A stretch of 64,000 bases of DNA from Microbacterium sp. AG238 (GCF_003610405.1 NZ_RAQC01000002.1:62001-126000), one strand, 5' to 3'; positions 28,538-38,257 are shown, counted from the first letter of the stretch. Made by a program: numbers and translations. Notes: generated by a model from the sequence alone, not told the origin.

Positions 28538-30067
28538 GTGAACCGTTTCGGGGAGGAACGAGTGATCTGGGAGATCGATGAGCGCGCTCGGACGATCGAG
28601 GGGCTCGATGCCGACGGTCGGCCGAGACCGGAGTACGCCGCGTCGCTCGGGCTGCGTCCAGCACCGTTCGGCCGGCGCGTGCTGGCGACGGTGCTCGAGG
28701 CCATCGTCCTGCTGCTCATCCAGTCGCCGATGCTCATCGTCGTCGTCCCGGCGCTGAGCACGGCCATCCTCGCGGCCGATCCCGTCGAGGCGCTGACCGC
28801 TCGTGACGATCTGGTGCTGCTAATCATCCTCGCCGCCGTCAGCTCGGGGCTGTCGACCGCCTTCCTCCTGGTCCAGCTCATCCTGCTCGGTCGCCGCGGT
28901 GTCACCCTCGGCAAGGCGCTCACCGGCCTGCGGGCCGTGAACGTGCGCACCCTCGAGCGGCCGGGGTTCTGGCGCGGGGCCGTCGTGCGCTATCTCGTGC
29001 TCTGCGCGAGCATGATCGTTCCGCTGCTCGGTCCATTGCTCGTCATCGCGCTCTCGCCCCTGTTCGATCCCGCCCGGCGGGGCCGCGGCTGGCCGGACAT
29101 GGCCGCCGCCGTCTGGCTCGTCGACGTCAAGCACGGGCTCAACCCCTACGACGACAAGCGGATGCGCATCGCGCGTAAGACCGTCGCGACCGATCTGCTC
29201 GACGTGAAGGCCGAGCTCCCCTCGCTCGCGACCCCGGTGGCCACCGGCGCGGCCGGTGCCTATGTCCCGCTCGCGCGTAACAAGGGGGGCGTGCTCGGCG
29301 CGGTGCGCTCCGCTCCCGGCAGCGGGATCATCGGCGAGACGGATGCCGCCGACGACGAGGTCCGCCCCGGCATCCCCACGACCGTCGCGCCGGCACCGTT
29401 CGTCGCGCCCGCTCCGGGAATGCCCGCTGCGTCACCGTCGCCCGGTGCGCCGGAAGCACCCGCCGGCGGCGGCAGCCTGGCGTCGCCCCCGGCGACCCCG
29501 GGCGTGTCTGCCTCCGCGCCGATGCCTGCCGCTGTCGCCCCCGGCGCGATCGTCGCTCCGGGCGCGGGCTCGGCATCGTGGACACCGCCCTCGCTGCTCG
29601 AAGATCCGGCACCGGCGCCGGCCCCGGCGGCACCCCCGGTTGCTCACGCGGCACCCGCCGCTGCTCCTCCGGCTCCCGCCGCTCCTCCCGCGCCCACCGC
29701 TCCCGAGAACGAGCCGGAGCCGGCATCCGCGTCGTCCGCGGTCGTCGAGCTGACCCTCGACTCAGGTGACACCATCGCCGTTCCCGGCGGCGGCGTCGTC
29801 CTCGGGCGCGCGCCCGCGACCGGCCCCGACGACGTGGACGTGCTGCCCGTGCCCGTGATCGACCACACCCGGTCGATCTCGAAGACGCACTGGGCGCTGC
29901 TGCGCGTCGACGGCCGGGTCGTGGCGATCGAACGCGGTTCGACCAACGGCAGCGTGCTCGTGCGAGGTGCGCGCGAGCAAGCTCTCGCGCCCGGGCATCC
30001 CGTCGACCTGCGCGACGGCGACACCATCCGCTTCGGCGACCGCTCCGCGGTCGTCGCCATCCGCTGA
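28538..30067 (+). CDS. RDD-domain membrane protein with C-terminal FHA domain (T7SS-associated)
   Basis: Up to 509 residues. An RDD membrane domain (about 45-185, helices near 48-85, 90-120 and 150-175, with FGRRVLATVLEAIVLLL) precedes a long Pro/Ala-rich linker (about 240-395). An FHA domain follows (about 405-508: GGGVVLGRAPATG, SISKTHWALLRVDG, ERGSTNGSVLV), expected to bind phosphothreonine. Two starts are possible: GTG 28538, ten bases after TAGGGT (28522-28527), or GTG 28562 behind a good GGGGAGG site. It lies 42 bases before the T7SS ATPase gene, so a scaffold or signalling role in the machine is inferred. Confidence 0.82.
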   Translation: MNRFGEERVIWEIDERARTIEGLDADGRPRPEYAASLGLRPAPFGRRVLATVLEAIVLLLIQSPMLIVVVPALSTAILAADPVEALTARDDLVLLIILAAVSSGLSTAFLLVQLILLGRRGVTLGKALTGLRAVNVRTLERPGFWRGAVVRYLVLCASMIVPLLGPLLVIALSPLFDPARRGRGWPDMAAAVWLVDVKHGLNPYDDKRMRIARKTVATDLLDVKAELPSLATPVATGAAGAYVPLARNKGGVLGAVRSAPGSGIIGETDAADDEVRPGIPTTVAPAPFVAPAPGMPAASPSPGAPEAPAGGGSLASPPATPGVSASAPMPAAVAPGAIVAPGAGSASWTPPSLLEDPAPAPAPAAPPVAHAAPAAAPPAPAAPPAPTAPENEPEPASASSAVVELTLDSGDTIAVPGGGVVLGRAPATGPDDVDVLPVPVIDHTRSISKTHWALLRVDGRVVAIERGSTNGSVLVRGAREQALAPGHPVDLRDGDTIRFGDRSAVVAIR

Positions 30068-30109
30068 CCTCCCCGCCGACCGACGTCGCACGGCTGACAG
30101 GAATCCTCG

Positions 30110-33100
30110 ATGAGACTCAAGCTGACTCTCCAGCGCCGTGATCACACCGGCACCGACATCGTCGTCACGTCGGATTCGACGGCCACCGTGCACGACGTCG
30201 CCCGCCGGATCGTCGACAGCGATCCGCGACGGGAGGTCGCGGCAGGCGAGGCGGATGTCCTGACACTCACGGTCGCGCCGCCGACCTCACCCGACTTCGT
30301 CATGCTCGACCCGCACATGCTCGTCAGCGACGCGCCCATCGGGTCGGGGTTCGTCGCGTCGGTGACCAACCTGGGCGCGGATTACGTCGCCACGCGCGGA
30401 GCGGGCGGCCCCGTCGCCGCCATTCTCCACGTCGTCGGCGGCCCCCTCGCGGGACGCGAGTTCTCGCTGCCGCAGGGTCATTTCACGATCGGCCGGGCGC
30501 AAGGCAACGACATCGTCCTCGACGACCGGCTCGTCTCCAAGCGCCACGCTCGCATCGAGATCGGGGCATCCGTCGAGCTGGTCGACCTGAACTCGGCCAA
30601 CGGCATCGTGATCGACGGCGGTCTCGTTCAGCGTCTCCGCGTCATCCCCGGTCAGCGCTTCCAGCTCGGCGACACCGAGCTCGTGGTCTCGATGGCCGAG
30701 ACGTTCGCTCCGGTCGAGCAGGATCCGGTCCTCGAACGCGGCGGCAGCCTGCTGTTCAACCGCAGCCCCCGGGTCGAGGCGCGCTACGTCGGGGAGGAGC
30801 TCGAAGAGCCGCGGCTGCCCAAGGACCCGGTCTCGCGCCTCTTCCCCTGGCCGATGCTCATCGCTCCGCTCATCCTCGGCATCGCGATGTTCTCCATCAC
30901 CAATCAGCCGCGCACGCTGCTGATCGTGTTCATGACGCCGATGATGCTGCTCGGCAACTTCGTCTCGCAGCGCACGCAGCTCGGCCAGCGCCAGCGCAAA
31001 GAGGTCGAGATCTTCGAGCGCACCTTCGAGGAGCTCGAAGAGAAGCTGTACCGGCTGCGTCCGCGCGAGCGCGAGGTGCGCAACGCCGAAGTCCCGCCGG
31101 TGGCAGTCGTCTTCGAGCAGTCCATGCAGCTCGGCCCCATGCTCTGGACCCGCCGGCCCGAGCATTGGAACTTCCTCTCGGTGCGCATGGGCACCTCGGA
31201 GGCTCCCTCGCGCACGAGCGTCAAGCGCGCGGAGAACCCCGACGCGCTGCAGGAGTACGTCGAACGCGTCGACCGCTTGCGCGAGCGCTACCGTCTGATC
31301 GACGGCGTCCCGGTTCTCGAATCGCTTCAGAGCGTCGGCGTCATCGGCGTCGCCGGCGGTGCCCGCGAGGCCGCCGACGCTCTTCGCGGTCTGGCCGTGC
31401 AACTATTCGGCCTGCATTCTCCGAACGATCTCGCGGCCGTCGCGCTGACCGAGCCCGAGTGGGCGAAGGAGCTCGAATGGCTCAAGTGGCTGCCGCACAC
31501 CTCGAGTGAGCGCAGCCCGTTCCGTGACATGCCGCTGTCGGATTCCGCCTCCACGGGGGCCGCGCTGCTGTCGGGTCTCGAAGAGCTCGTGATGCGTCGG
31601 TCGAAGGCGGCGGCCGCGCCGCGTCTGCCGTTCGACGACGACTGGGACCCGATGCGCTACGGCACCGACGTCCGGCGCGCCGCTGAAGAGGCGACCTTCC
31701 CGGGGCAGACCGCGGTGCTCGTCATCGTGACCGCCGACGCGCCCGTCGACCGCGCGCGTCTGATCCAGGTGCTCGAGCGCGGCGCCGACGTCGGGGTCTA
31801 CGGCATCTTCGTCGCACCCGTCGTCGATGCGCTGCCCGCCGTGTGCCGCTCGTTCGTCGACGTGTCGGCCGGTCTCGGCGCGGCGCGCGTCGGTACGGTG
31901 CGCAGCGGCGTGGAGTACCCCGTCACCGAGGTCGAGGGCGTCTCGAACGAGCTCATGACCGTGCTCGCGAAGCGTCTCGCGCCGGTCACCGACGCGAGCA
32001 CGATCATCGAGGACTCCTCCGACATCCCGAACTCGGTGATGTTCCTCTCATTGGTCGGCTCGGAGCTCGCGTCCGACCCCACCTTCGCGGTCGAGCGCTG
32101 GCGTGAGAACAACACGATCCTCGATCGCTCGGGCGCTGCGCTGCCCCGCCTCAAGAAGGCGGGCAACCTCCGCGCGATCGTGGGCCAGGGCGCCACCGAC
32201 GCCATGACGCTCGACCTGCGCACACAGGGCCCCCACGCCCTCGTCGGCGGTACCACGGGTGCCGGCAAGTCGGAGTTCCTGCAGGCCTGGGTGCTCGGCA
32301 TGGCGGCCGCCCACAGCCCCGACCGCGTCACCTTCCTCTTCGTCGACTACAAGGGCGGGTCGGCCTTCGCCGACTGCGTCGAGCTGCCGCACACCGTCGG
32401 CCTGGTGACCGACCTGAGCCCGCACCTGGTCCGCCGCGCCCTGACGAGCCTCCGGGCCGAGCTGCATCACCGCGAACACCTGTTCAACCGCAAGAAGGCG
32501 AAGGACCTCCTCGAGCTCGAGAAGCGTCGTGACCCCGAGACCCCGCCCGCTCTCGTGCTGGTGATCGACGAATTCGCCGCTCTCGCCGGCGAGGTGCCCG
32601 AGTTCGTCGACGGAGTCGTCGACATCGCTCAGCGCGGCCGTTCGCTCGGTATCCACCTCATCATGGCGACGCAGCGTCCCGCCGGCGTCATCAAGGACAA
32701 CCTCCGCGCCAACACGAACCTGCGCGTCGCGCTGCGCATGGCCGACGAGTCCGACTCGAAGGACGTCGTCGACGATCCCGTGGCGGCACGCTTCGACCCC
32801 AGCATCCCCGGCCGCGGTATCGCGAAGACCGGCCCGGGCCGGCTCGTGCCCTTCCAGTCCGCCTATGCCGGCGGCTGGAGCACCGATGAGGTCGTCGCCG
32901 CCGATGTGAGCGTCGCCGAGCTCCGCTTCGGCTCGGTGCAGCGCTGGGAGGTCGACGAGAAGCCCGAAGACCCCGCTGCCGAGGTCGACCCCGGGCCCAA
33001 CGACCAGAAGCGCATCGTCGCGACCCTCGTCGCTGCGGCCAACCGGGCGGCCATCCCTGCGCCGCGGCGGCCGTGGCTCGACGATCTGGAGACGACCGTC

Positions 33101-34687
33101 GACATCCGCTCGTTGCCCGCGGGCAGAGCCGGGTCGATCCTCATCGGCAAGAGCGACATCCCCGAACGCCAGCTGCAGGAAGCGGTCTACTTCGATCCCG
33201 ACCGCGACGGCTCGATGCTCGTGTACGGCACGAGCGGCTCGGGCAAGTCGACGGTCCTCCGCACGATCGCCATCGCCGCCGCGACCACGGGCCGCCGCGC
33301 CGAGAACATCGAGGTCTACGGCCTCGACTTCGGATCGGGATCGCTCAAGAGCCTCGAGATCCTGCCACACGTCGGATCGGTGATCCCCGGTGACGACGCC
33401 GAGCGTGTGCAGCGCATCATGCGTTCGCTCGGCAAGGTCCTCGACGATCGCGGCAAGCGCTTCAGCGCCGCCAACGCGTCGACGATCGCCGAGTACCGCG
33501 AGCTCACCGGCCGTGACGAGGCGCGCATCGTGCTGCTGCTCGACGGGCTGCCGCAGTTCCGGGCCGAGTGGGAGTCGACGACGGCGCGGATGCCGTTCTA
33601 CCAGGCGTTCATGCGGATCCTCGGCGAGGGCCGCCCGCTCGGCGTCCACGTCGTGGCGACCGCCGACCGCTCCGGGTCGGTGCCGACGGCCGTCAGCTCG
33701 AACATCTCGCGTCGCGTCGTCCTGCGCCTCTCCGACGAGAATGCCTACGCGCTACTGAACGCGCCGAAGGATGTCCTCGACGAGCGATCTGCGCCGGGTC
33801 GGGCGATCGTCGACGGGTTCGAGACCCAGATCGCGGTGCTCGGCGGCACGCCGAACGTCGCTGAGCAGACGAAGCTGCTCGGTCAGCTCGCCGACGAGCT
33901 GCGTTCGCGCGGCGTGCGCGAGGTCGCCGAGATCGGCTCGCTGCCGACGCGTCTGGCACTCGCCGACCTGCCCGACCGCATCGGGGAGTTCCCCGTACTC
34001 GGGGTCGCCGAAGACACGCTGGCGGCGCGCGACTTCGACCCCGTCGGCACCTTCGTCGTCGCCGGCCCGCCGATGGCGGGCAAGACCACGGCGATGAAGG
34101 CGCTCATCACCTCGATGACGCGCCTCGACCCCGAGGTGACGCTGTTCCACTTCGGCGGGCGCCGGTCGCAGCTGCGCGATTTCGCGCCGTGGGTGCGCAG
34201 CGCCACGACGCCCGACGACGCGAAGGAGCTCGCCACCGAGCTCGCGGAGCTCGTCGCGGATGAGACGCTGGGGCGCCGCATCCTCATCGTCGTCGAGGAC
34301 GTGCCGCAGTTCGCCGACTCGCCCGCGGAGCGCCCCCTGAAGGCGCTGTTCCAGGCGGTGAACCGCAGCGATCACCTGCTCATCGGCGATGCCGACGTCA
34401 CGCAGGTGACCAGCGGGTTCGGCCTCGTCGGCGACTTCAAGGGCGGCCGCAAGGGCATCATCCTCAAACCGGATGCCTTCGACGGCGACGCCGTGTTCAA
34501 GGTGCCGTTCCCGAAGGTCAAGCGCAGCGACTTCCCTGAAGGCCGCGGAATCTTCGTGCAGGCCGGTCGCGCCGTCACGGTGCAGATGCCGCTCGTGGAG
34601 TCCGAGACCGTCGCGGCGCCCGGTCCTGTGGCGGCCAGCGCCGCGGAGGTCGTGTCGACGGACACCGTCACCGAGACCATTCGCTGA
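30110..34687 (+). CDS. Type VII secretion ATPase, EssC/EccC family (FtsK/SpoIIIE) with FHA domain
   Basis: A 1525-residue motor. Residues 1-95 form an N-terminal domain without clear FHA marks; 105-200 form an FHA domain (FTIGRAQGNDIVL, LVSKRHARIEI, NSANGIVIDG). Two membrane helices follow (about 243-263, 268-285). Three P-loop modules are seen: [11 protein letters not shown] (about 713, Walker B LVLVIDEFAAL about 816), YGTSGSGKSTV (about 1039) and VAGPPMAGKTT (about 1318). This order matches EssC/YukB of Firmicutes-type T7SS more than split mycobacterial EccCa/Cb. It would drive export of the WXG100-like proteins downstream. EccB, EccD, EccE and mycosin genes are not visible. Confidence 0.93.
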   Translation: MRLKLTLQRRDHTGTDIVVTSDSTATVHDVARRIVDSDPRREVAAGEADVLTLTVAPPTSPDFVMLDPHMLVSDAPIGSGFVASVTNLGADYVATRGAGGPVAAILHVVGGPLAGREFSLPQGHFTIGRAQGNDIVLDDRLVSKRHARIEIGASVELVDLNSANGIVIDGGLVQRLRVIPGQRFQLGDTELVVSMAETFAPVEQDPVLERGGSLLFNRSPRVEARYVGEELEEPRLPKDPVSRLFPWPMLIAPLILGIAMFSITNQPRTLLIVFMTPMMLLGNFVSQRTQLGQRQRKEVEIFERTFEELEEKLYRLRPREREVRNAEVPPVAVVFEQSMQLGPMLWTRRPEHWNFLSVRMGTSEAPSRTSVKRAENPDALQEYVERVDRLRERYRLIDGVPVLESLQSVGVIGVAGGAREAADALRGLAVQLFGLHSPNDLAAVALTEPEWAKELEWLKWLPHTSSERSPFRDMPLSDSASTGAALLSGLEELVMRRSKAAAAPRLPFDDDWDPMRYGTDVRRAAEEATFPGQTAVLVIVTADAPVDRARLIQVLERGADVGVYGIFVAPVVDALPAVCRSFVDVSAGLGAARVGTVRSGVEYPVTEVEGVSNELMTVLAKRLAPVTDASTIIEDSSDIPNSVMFLSLVGSELASDPTFAVERWRENNTILDRSGAALPRLKKAGNLRAIVGQGATDAMTLDLRTQGPHALVGGTTGAGKSEFLQAWVLGMAAAHSPDRVTFLFVDYKGGSAFADCVELPHTVGLVTDLSPHLVRRALTSLRAELHHREHLFNRKKAKDLLELEKRRDPETPPALVLVIDEFAALAGEVPEFVDGVVDIAQRGRSLGIHLIMATQRPAGVIKDNLRANTNLRVALRMADESDSKDVVDDPVAARFDPSIPGRGIAKTGPGRLVPFQSAYAGGWSTDEVVAADVSVAELRFGSVQRWEVDEKPEDPAAEVDPGPNDQKRIVATLVAAANRAAIPAPRRPWLDDLETTVDIRSLPAGRAGSILIGKSDIPERQLQEAVYFDPDRDGSMLVYGTSGSGKSTVLRTIAIAAATTGRRAENIEVYGLDFGSGSLKSLEILPHVGSVIPGDDAERVQRIMRSLGKVLDDRGKRFSAANASTIAEYRELTGRDEARIVLLLDGLPQFRAEWESTTARMPFYQAFMRILGEGRPLGVHVVATADRSGSVPTAVSSNISRRVVLRLSDENAYALLNAPKDVLDERSAPGRAIVDGFETQIAVLGGTPNVAEQTKLLGQLADELRSRGVREVAEIGSLPTRLALADLPDRIGEFPVLGVAEDTLAARDFDPVGTFVVAGPPMAGKTTAMKALITSMTRLDPEVTLFHFGGRRSQLRDFAPWVRSATTPDDAKELATELAELVADETLGRRILIVVEDVPQFADSPAERPLKALFQAVNRSDHLLIGDADVTQVTSGFGLVGDFKGGRKGIILKPDAFDGDAVFKVPFPKVKRSDFPEGRGIFVQAGRAVTVQMPLVESETVAAPGPVAASAAEVVSTDTVTETIR

Positions 34688-34692
34688 GTCGG

Positions 34693-35133
34693 ATGTCGTC
34701 GGGGCGGGTCCGCGCGTCGCCAGCCACTGCGGGCGGGCGGTGGTGGGCGTGGATCGCGGGCGCCGGGATGACGTCCGCGGTCGTCTCGGCTGCCGTGATG
34801 TATCCACCGCTCCGGCGTATCCGGCTCGACCCCGGCCTCGCCCTTCCGATCATGGTGACGGCATCCGTCGTCGCGGTTCTCGCTCTCGGCGCGGCGGCCG
34901 TCGTCCGGCCTGCGGCAAGGCGAACGGATGCCGCGATCATCGCCACGATCGTCGCGGTGGCAATGGTCGCGGCGATCGGATACCGCGCTGGGGTGGGAAC
35001 GTCTGCGGGCACGTCGTTCTCGGAAGCGCAACTGCGGCTGTGGTTCGCACTCGCCGTGGCGCAGGTCGTGCTCCTCGTCATCATCGCGGTGCGATCGCCC
35101 CGCCCCCGGCGCGCCGATGAGGTGCGGCGGTGA
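34693..35133 (+). CDS. Small membrane protein of T7SS module (4 helices)
   Basis: A 146-residue protein with four hydrophobic segments (about 18-38, 50-70, 78-98, 112-135) and an Arg-rich end. No domain recognised. It starts 5 bases after the ATPase stop and overlaps the decayed lipoprotein gene (GTGA). Size, topology and place before a lipoprotein gene match the membrane protein at 41493-41978, so it may be a distant paralogue. Confidence 0.6.
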   Translation: MSSGRVRASPATAGGRWWAWIAGAGMTSAVVSAAVMYPPLRRIRLDPGLALPIMVTASVVAVLALGAAAVVRPAARRTDAAIIATIVAVAMVAAIGYRAGVGTSAGTSFSEAQLRLWFALAVAQVVLLVIIAVRSPRPRRADEVRR

Positions 35134-35758
35134 GCATGCGGAGAAGTCTGTTCGGTGCGACGGCGGCCGCGTTCGCGGTCACCGTTCTGACGGGATGTGG
35201 GGCGACGGTGGCAGAACCGACAGGTGAGGAACTGTTCGAGCGGGCGGAGAGCCTGTATCTGGATTTCCGGGAGACGACGAACGGAGTGCTTGCGGCGGTC
35301 CACGACGGGCCCTGGGAGGTGGGGCGTACGGGATGCTGCCGTCGGGAGTCGGGTGCGGCGACGGGTGGAAGTTCGATCTGACCCGGACGGTGAGCATCGA
35401 TCCGGCGGAGATCCCGGACAAACGGGAGGCGGTGTCTCAGCATCTGGTCGAGGCGGGTTTCGAGGTCGAGGGTATGGATCTCGCGTCCGGGACGGTGTCG
35501 TCGGGTGATGTGATCGTGCGCAAGCAGGGGGTGTACTCGCTGTTGACGGTGACGTTGATCGACAACGGCAACGTGGTGCTGACCGCGACCTCGCCCTGCT
35601 AGCCCGGCGACATCGAGGAATTGGACCGGATGATCTATGGTGACGATCCGATTCCGGATTGGCCGGCCCCAGAGCAGGAGGCGCCCTCCGACCCGATCTT
35701 CTTCGGCATCGCCGATGGTGAGCCGCGGCTGCCCTCTTCCCCGCCGCCCGCAGACTGA
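35130..35758 (+). pseudogene. Decayed lipoprotein gene of the T7SS lipoprotein family (frameshift plus nonsense)
   Basis: It opens like its intact relatives: a lipoprotein signal (residues 1-23, VTVLTGC) and NGVLAAVHDGPWEVGR. Near 35326-35330 one base appears lost; the homologous text continues one frame over as YGMLPSGVGCGDGWKF, which lines up with W.V..G.YGA.P..C of the genes at 41975, 47496 and 48214. That second frame meets an in-frame TAG at 35600-35602 inside SPC-stop-PGDIEELDRMIYGDD, where the 41975 protein reads PGCFPGDAAKLYDM. The original stop would be TGA 35756-35758. Two independent lesions argue against a sequencing error alone. The 235 bases up to 35993 show only a weak membrane-like reading frame. 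Confidence 0.8.
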
Positions 35759-35993
35759 GCGGGCCGCGGAGAGTTGACCGGGGTTGTGGATCACACTCAC
35801 CCCTGGGAGTGGCGGCGTCGTTCTCCGGCACCGCGGTGCTCGTGCCACCCCGCCACGAGCGCAACCGGGGTCCGGTCGTCGCCATGGCCGTCTTCGTGGG
35901 GGCCGCGCGCTCTGGCGTACGGGACTGTACGGTGCGGTTGCCGCGCCGGGACCTCGTCCGACGGTGTCGTCGTTGTCCGCCTGGGCTGGCGCC

Positions 35994-36402
35994 GTGCCGC
36001 AGCCGACCGCCTCACCACGCCGAGCGCACTCCGCGAGCCGAACGCTCTATGTGGTGATCACCGTCGTCTCACGCACTCGTTGCATACCTCATCGGGTCGC
36101 TCGTGCTGTCGGGTGGCCAAGTGAGCGCACCGATGGACACGAAGCGGGACGCCGTCATCCCCTCACCGCTCTTCCTCGTGCCGACGGCGATCCTGGTCGG
36201 CCTCGCTGCGGCTCTCCGGGGTTCTCGCGCGATCCTGAGCGCGGAGACGCGGTTCAGTCGCCTCGAAACGGTCGCTTTCCAGCGGCATTCCGAGATCTTT
36301 CATACCCTGGCGCTGCGCGTCGGGACGGCGGAGATGCGCGTCAGAACGGTGGTGGTACGTCGGGTGGTGGCCCAGCCGTGCCGGGTGGTTCTGGGATCGT
36401 GA
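35994..36402 (+). pseudogene. Chimeric remnant: start of a 41493-type membrane gene joined to the start of a 42733-type gene
   Basis: From GTG 35994 the text PRRAHSASRTLYVVITVVS, then after a frameshift near 36075 AYLIGSLVLSGGQVS and SPLFLVPTAILVGLAAAL, parallels residues 8-72 of the protein at 41493 (FLVGSLILSGGQVS, YPLFVIPAGVLIALAGA). At about 36225 homology jumps to another gene: ETRFSRLETVAFQRHSEIF parallels DVRFAQLEAVAYQRHPEIF of the 42733 protein. The end of the first gene, the lipoprotein and the start of the second are thus missing between them. The remnant runs into the 3' end of the convergent DUF222 gene. Confidence 0.75.
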
Positions 36403-37765
36403 AGGTGACCAGTGGTGGTGGTGCGTCTTCGCGATAGACCCGCCCGGTCGGTGAGGTCCAGACGAGGGTTCCACCCGCGAGTTGTGCCACGTGCCATCTG
36501 GTGTGGTGTTTGACGTCGTGGTGGCGTTTGCAGAGGTCGGCGAGGTTGCACACGTGTGTCTTGCCGCCGTCGGATGCGGCGATGGTGTGGTCGAGTTCGC
36601 ATCGGATGGCGGGTTGTCGGCATCCGGGGAAACGGCAGTGCCGGTCCCGGGCTCGCAGCAACCGGATCATTGCCGCGGTGGGCCGGTACGCGTCGCATTC
36701 CAGGACGGTTCCGGTGACGGGGTGGGTGAGGAGCCGGTCCCACGAGGTGGCGTTGCCCGCCAGCTCGCGGGCGGTGGCGGCGTCGATGGGGGAGCGTCCG
36801 GCGAGATCAGCCGGCTCCTCATCGTTGCCCATCAGGGTCAAAGCCGACACCGCGACCTGTACGTGCGCGCGGATCGCTCCGAGGGTGCCGTTGCCGTCAC
36901 CGGTCGCGGTGGGGTCGAGGGCCGGTGTTCCGGCCAGCAGGAGGTCGGAGAACACGTCGGCTCGAACCTGGTCGATGCTCCGGCCGTCGTCGATGAACGA
37001 CGACCCGACATCAAGCGTCGTTTCGGCGTCGGGTGCGCCGCCATTCGCGTCGGCTCGCGTGTCGGCTCGCTCGTCAGGAACGCCCGCGGCGTCGCGCGCA
37101 GGTCGTGCGTTGATGATCTCCCGCGCCTGTCGCGTAAGTCGGTCGACGATTCCGTCGGCGATCACGGTCGGCAGCGTCGCGATCAAATCCGACATCCCGT
37201 CCGGGCCGGGCTTAACCGAGACGCACCTCCCCGCCGCGACCTCCTCGTGGCGTTCCGCGAACGATCGCGGGTGCACCCGTTCGGCGACCATCTGGAGCGC
37301 GTCGCGCACCCGGTTCGGGGCGTCGCGTTCGCACTTCTCGATCGCGAGGCGTTCGAACTCCGCACGGTCACCCGCCGGGATGACGCATCCGACGTCCTGG
37401 ATGACCCGCACGTGCCCGCGGACGATCCGCCCGGCCTCCCATGCCGCCATCGTCAACGGGTAGTTGTCGACGAGGTCTCGGGCTTCGTCGATGCGACGCT
37501 GCAACGTCCGGTCGGTCGCGACGAACACCCCGGCAAGCTCGGCGGCGATCCCACGCAGTGCCATCTCCCGCGCCTTCACCCGCTCGGACGCGCCCGCCGA
37601 CTGCTGCTCAGCCAGCACCCCCGCCGCCGCCAGAACCCGCACCTCCCGGACCTGCCCGGCCCGCACCACATCCGCAGCCGCCTCGGCATCCGCGACCAGC
37701 GCCGCGAGCGCGGCGACGTCGGCGTCGCTGCCCATCCCGCTGCCGGATGCGTGGTTCGAATGCAC
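36341..37765 (-). CDS. DUF222 / HNH endonuclease domain protein (13E12-type)
   Basis: A 474-residue protein with the DUF222 helical region (about 30-330) and a C-terminal HNH nuclease motif: CRFPGCRQPAIRCELDHTIAASDGGKTHVCNLADLCKRHH, including zinc-type Cys residues and the DH core. DUF222-HNH genes occur in many copies in Microbacteriaceae and mycobacteria (13E12 repeats) and are thought to be mobile or repeated, but their role is unknown. GTG 37765 is the longest start; an ATG at 37735 is also possible. It lies opposite to, and overlaps, the decayed T7SS module. I see no flanking inverted or target repeats. Confidence 0.85.
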   Translation of the reverse strand: MHSNHASGSGMGSDADVAALAALVADAEAAADVVRAGQVREVRVLAAAGVLAEQQSAGASERVKAREMALRGIAAELAGVFVATDRTLQRRIDEARDLVDNYPLTMAAWEAGRIVRGHVRVIQDVGCVIPAGDRAEFERLAIEKCERDAPNRVRDALQMVAERVHPRSFAERHEEVAAGRCVSVKPGPDGMSDLIATLPTVIADGIVDRLTRQAREIINARPARDAAGVPDERADTRADANGGAPDAETTLDVGSSFIDDGRSIDQVRADVFSDLLLAGTPALDPTATGDGNGTLGAIRAHVQVAVSALTLMGNDEEPADLAGRSPIDAATARELAGNATSWDRLLTHPVTGTVLECDAYRPTAAMIRLLRARDRHCRFPGCRQPAIRCELDHTIAASDGGKTHVCNLADLCKRHHDVKHHTRWHVAQLAGGTLVWTSPTGRVYREDAPPPLVTFTIPEPPGTAGPPPDVPPPF

Positions 37766-37886
37766 GTTCTAATCATGGCGCCGACCTCCGACATTCACCC
37801 GAACTGTCCACAGGCTGCGGCATCCGCGCGATCGACCGTCGGAACATGCCGCAGCACAGCCGTCCGAACCTGACGCGTCACGCACG

Positions 37887-38139
37887 TTTGGACCGCGGTG
37901 GAGCCTCCCGAGCGCCTGGGTTCCGCTCATCATCATCGCCGTCGTCAACATCGCCCCCGCCGCGATCGTTCTGGCTGGCCGCGGCCGCGGCTCACATCGC
38001 CCTGCACGTCTTCCTCTCGCGCGTCGTCCGATTCCGCGGGGGGTGGTCCGATGTCGAGAAGCTCGAGATGACGATGGCGCCGGAGGTCATGTCGCCTCGC
38101 ACGAAGGCCGCGCTCGCGGGTGTCGGCCACCTCACCTGA
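37887..38139 (+). pseudogene. Probable membrane protein remnant with frameshift
   Basis: One frame encodes a hydrophobic stretch, WVPLIIIAVVNIAPAAIVLAG (37917-37979); the continuation in the next frame is HIALHVFLSRVVRFRGGWSDVEKLEMTMAPEVMSPRTKAALAGVGHLT ending at TGA 38139. Together they look like the broken C-terminal part of a membrane protein. No start or family was recognised. It lies in the 590-base gap between the DUF222 gene and the first WXG100 promoter. The rest of that gap shows nothing else. Confidence 0.35.
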
Positions 38140-38257
38140 GCTCACCGACGGGCGGGATGGAAAAGACCGCGGTATCACGGCGCGTCCTCTCGGCATGAAG
38201 GGCGGAACTGCGCCACGGGCTACCGGAGGAAAGCGATTGCCTAGCACATTCCGAGAT

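Noticed and set aside
25836-28664. A very long open frame on the minus strand (over 900 codons)
   Set aside because: It is the shadow of perM, purN and purH on the opposite strand, caused by GC-rich codon positions; its translation is Arg/Asp/His-rich without any domain.
35759-35993. Possible small genes between the two pseudogenes
   Set aside because: Several short frames overlap, none has a ribosome site or recognisable sequence; one frame vaguely resembles the module membrane proteins but too weakly to call.
36341-37765. DUF222/HNH gene as part of a complete insertion sequence or HNH homing element
   Set aside because: No transposase, terminal inverted repeats or target duplication could be seen.
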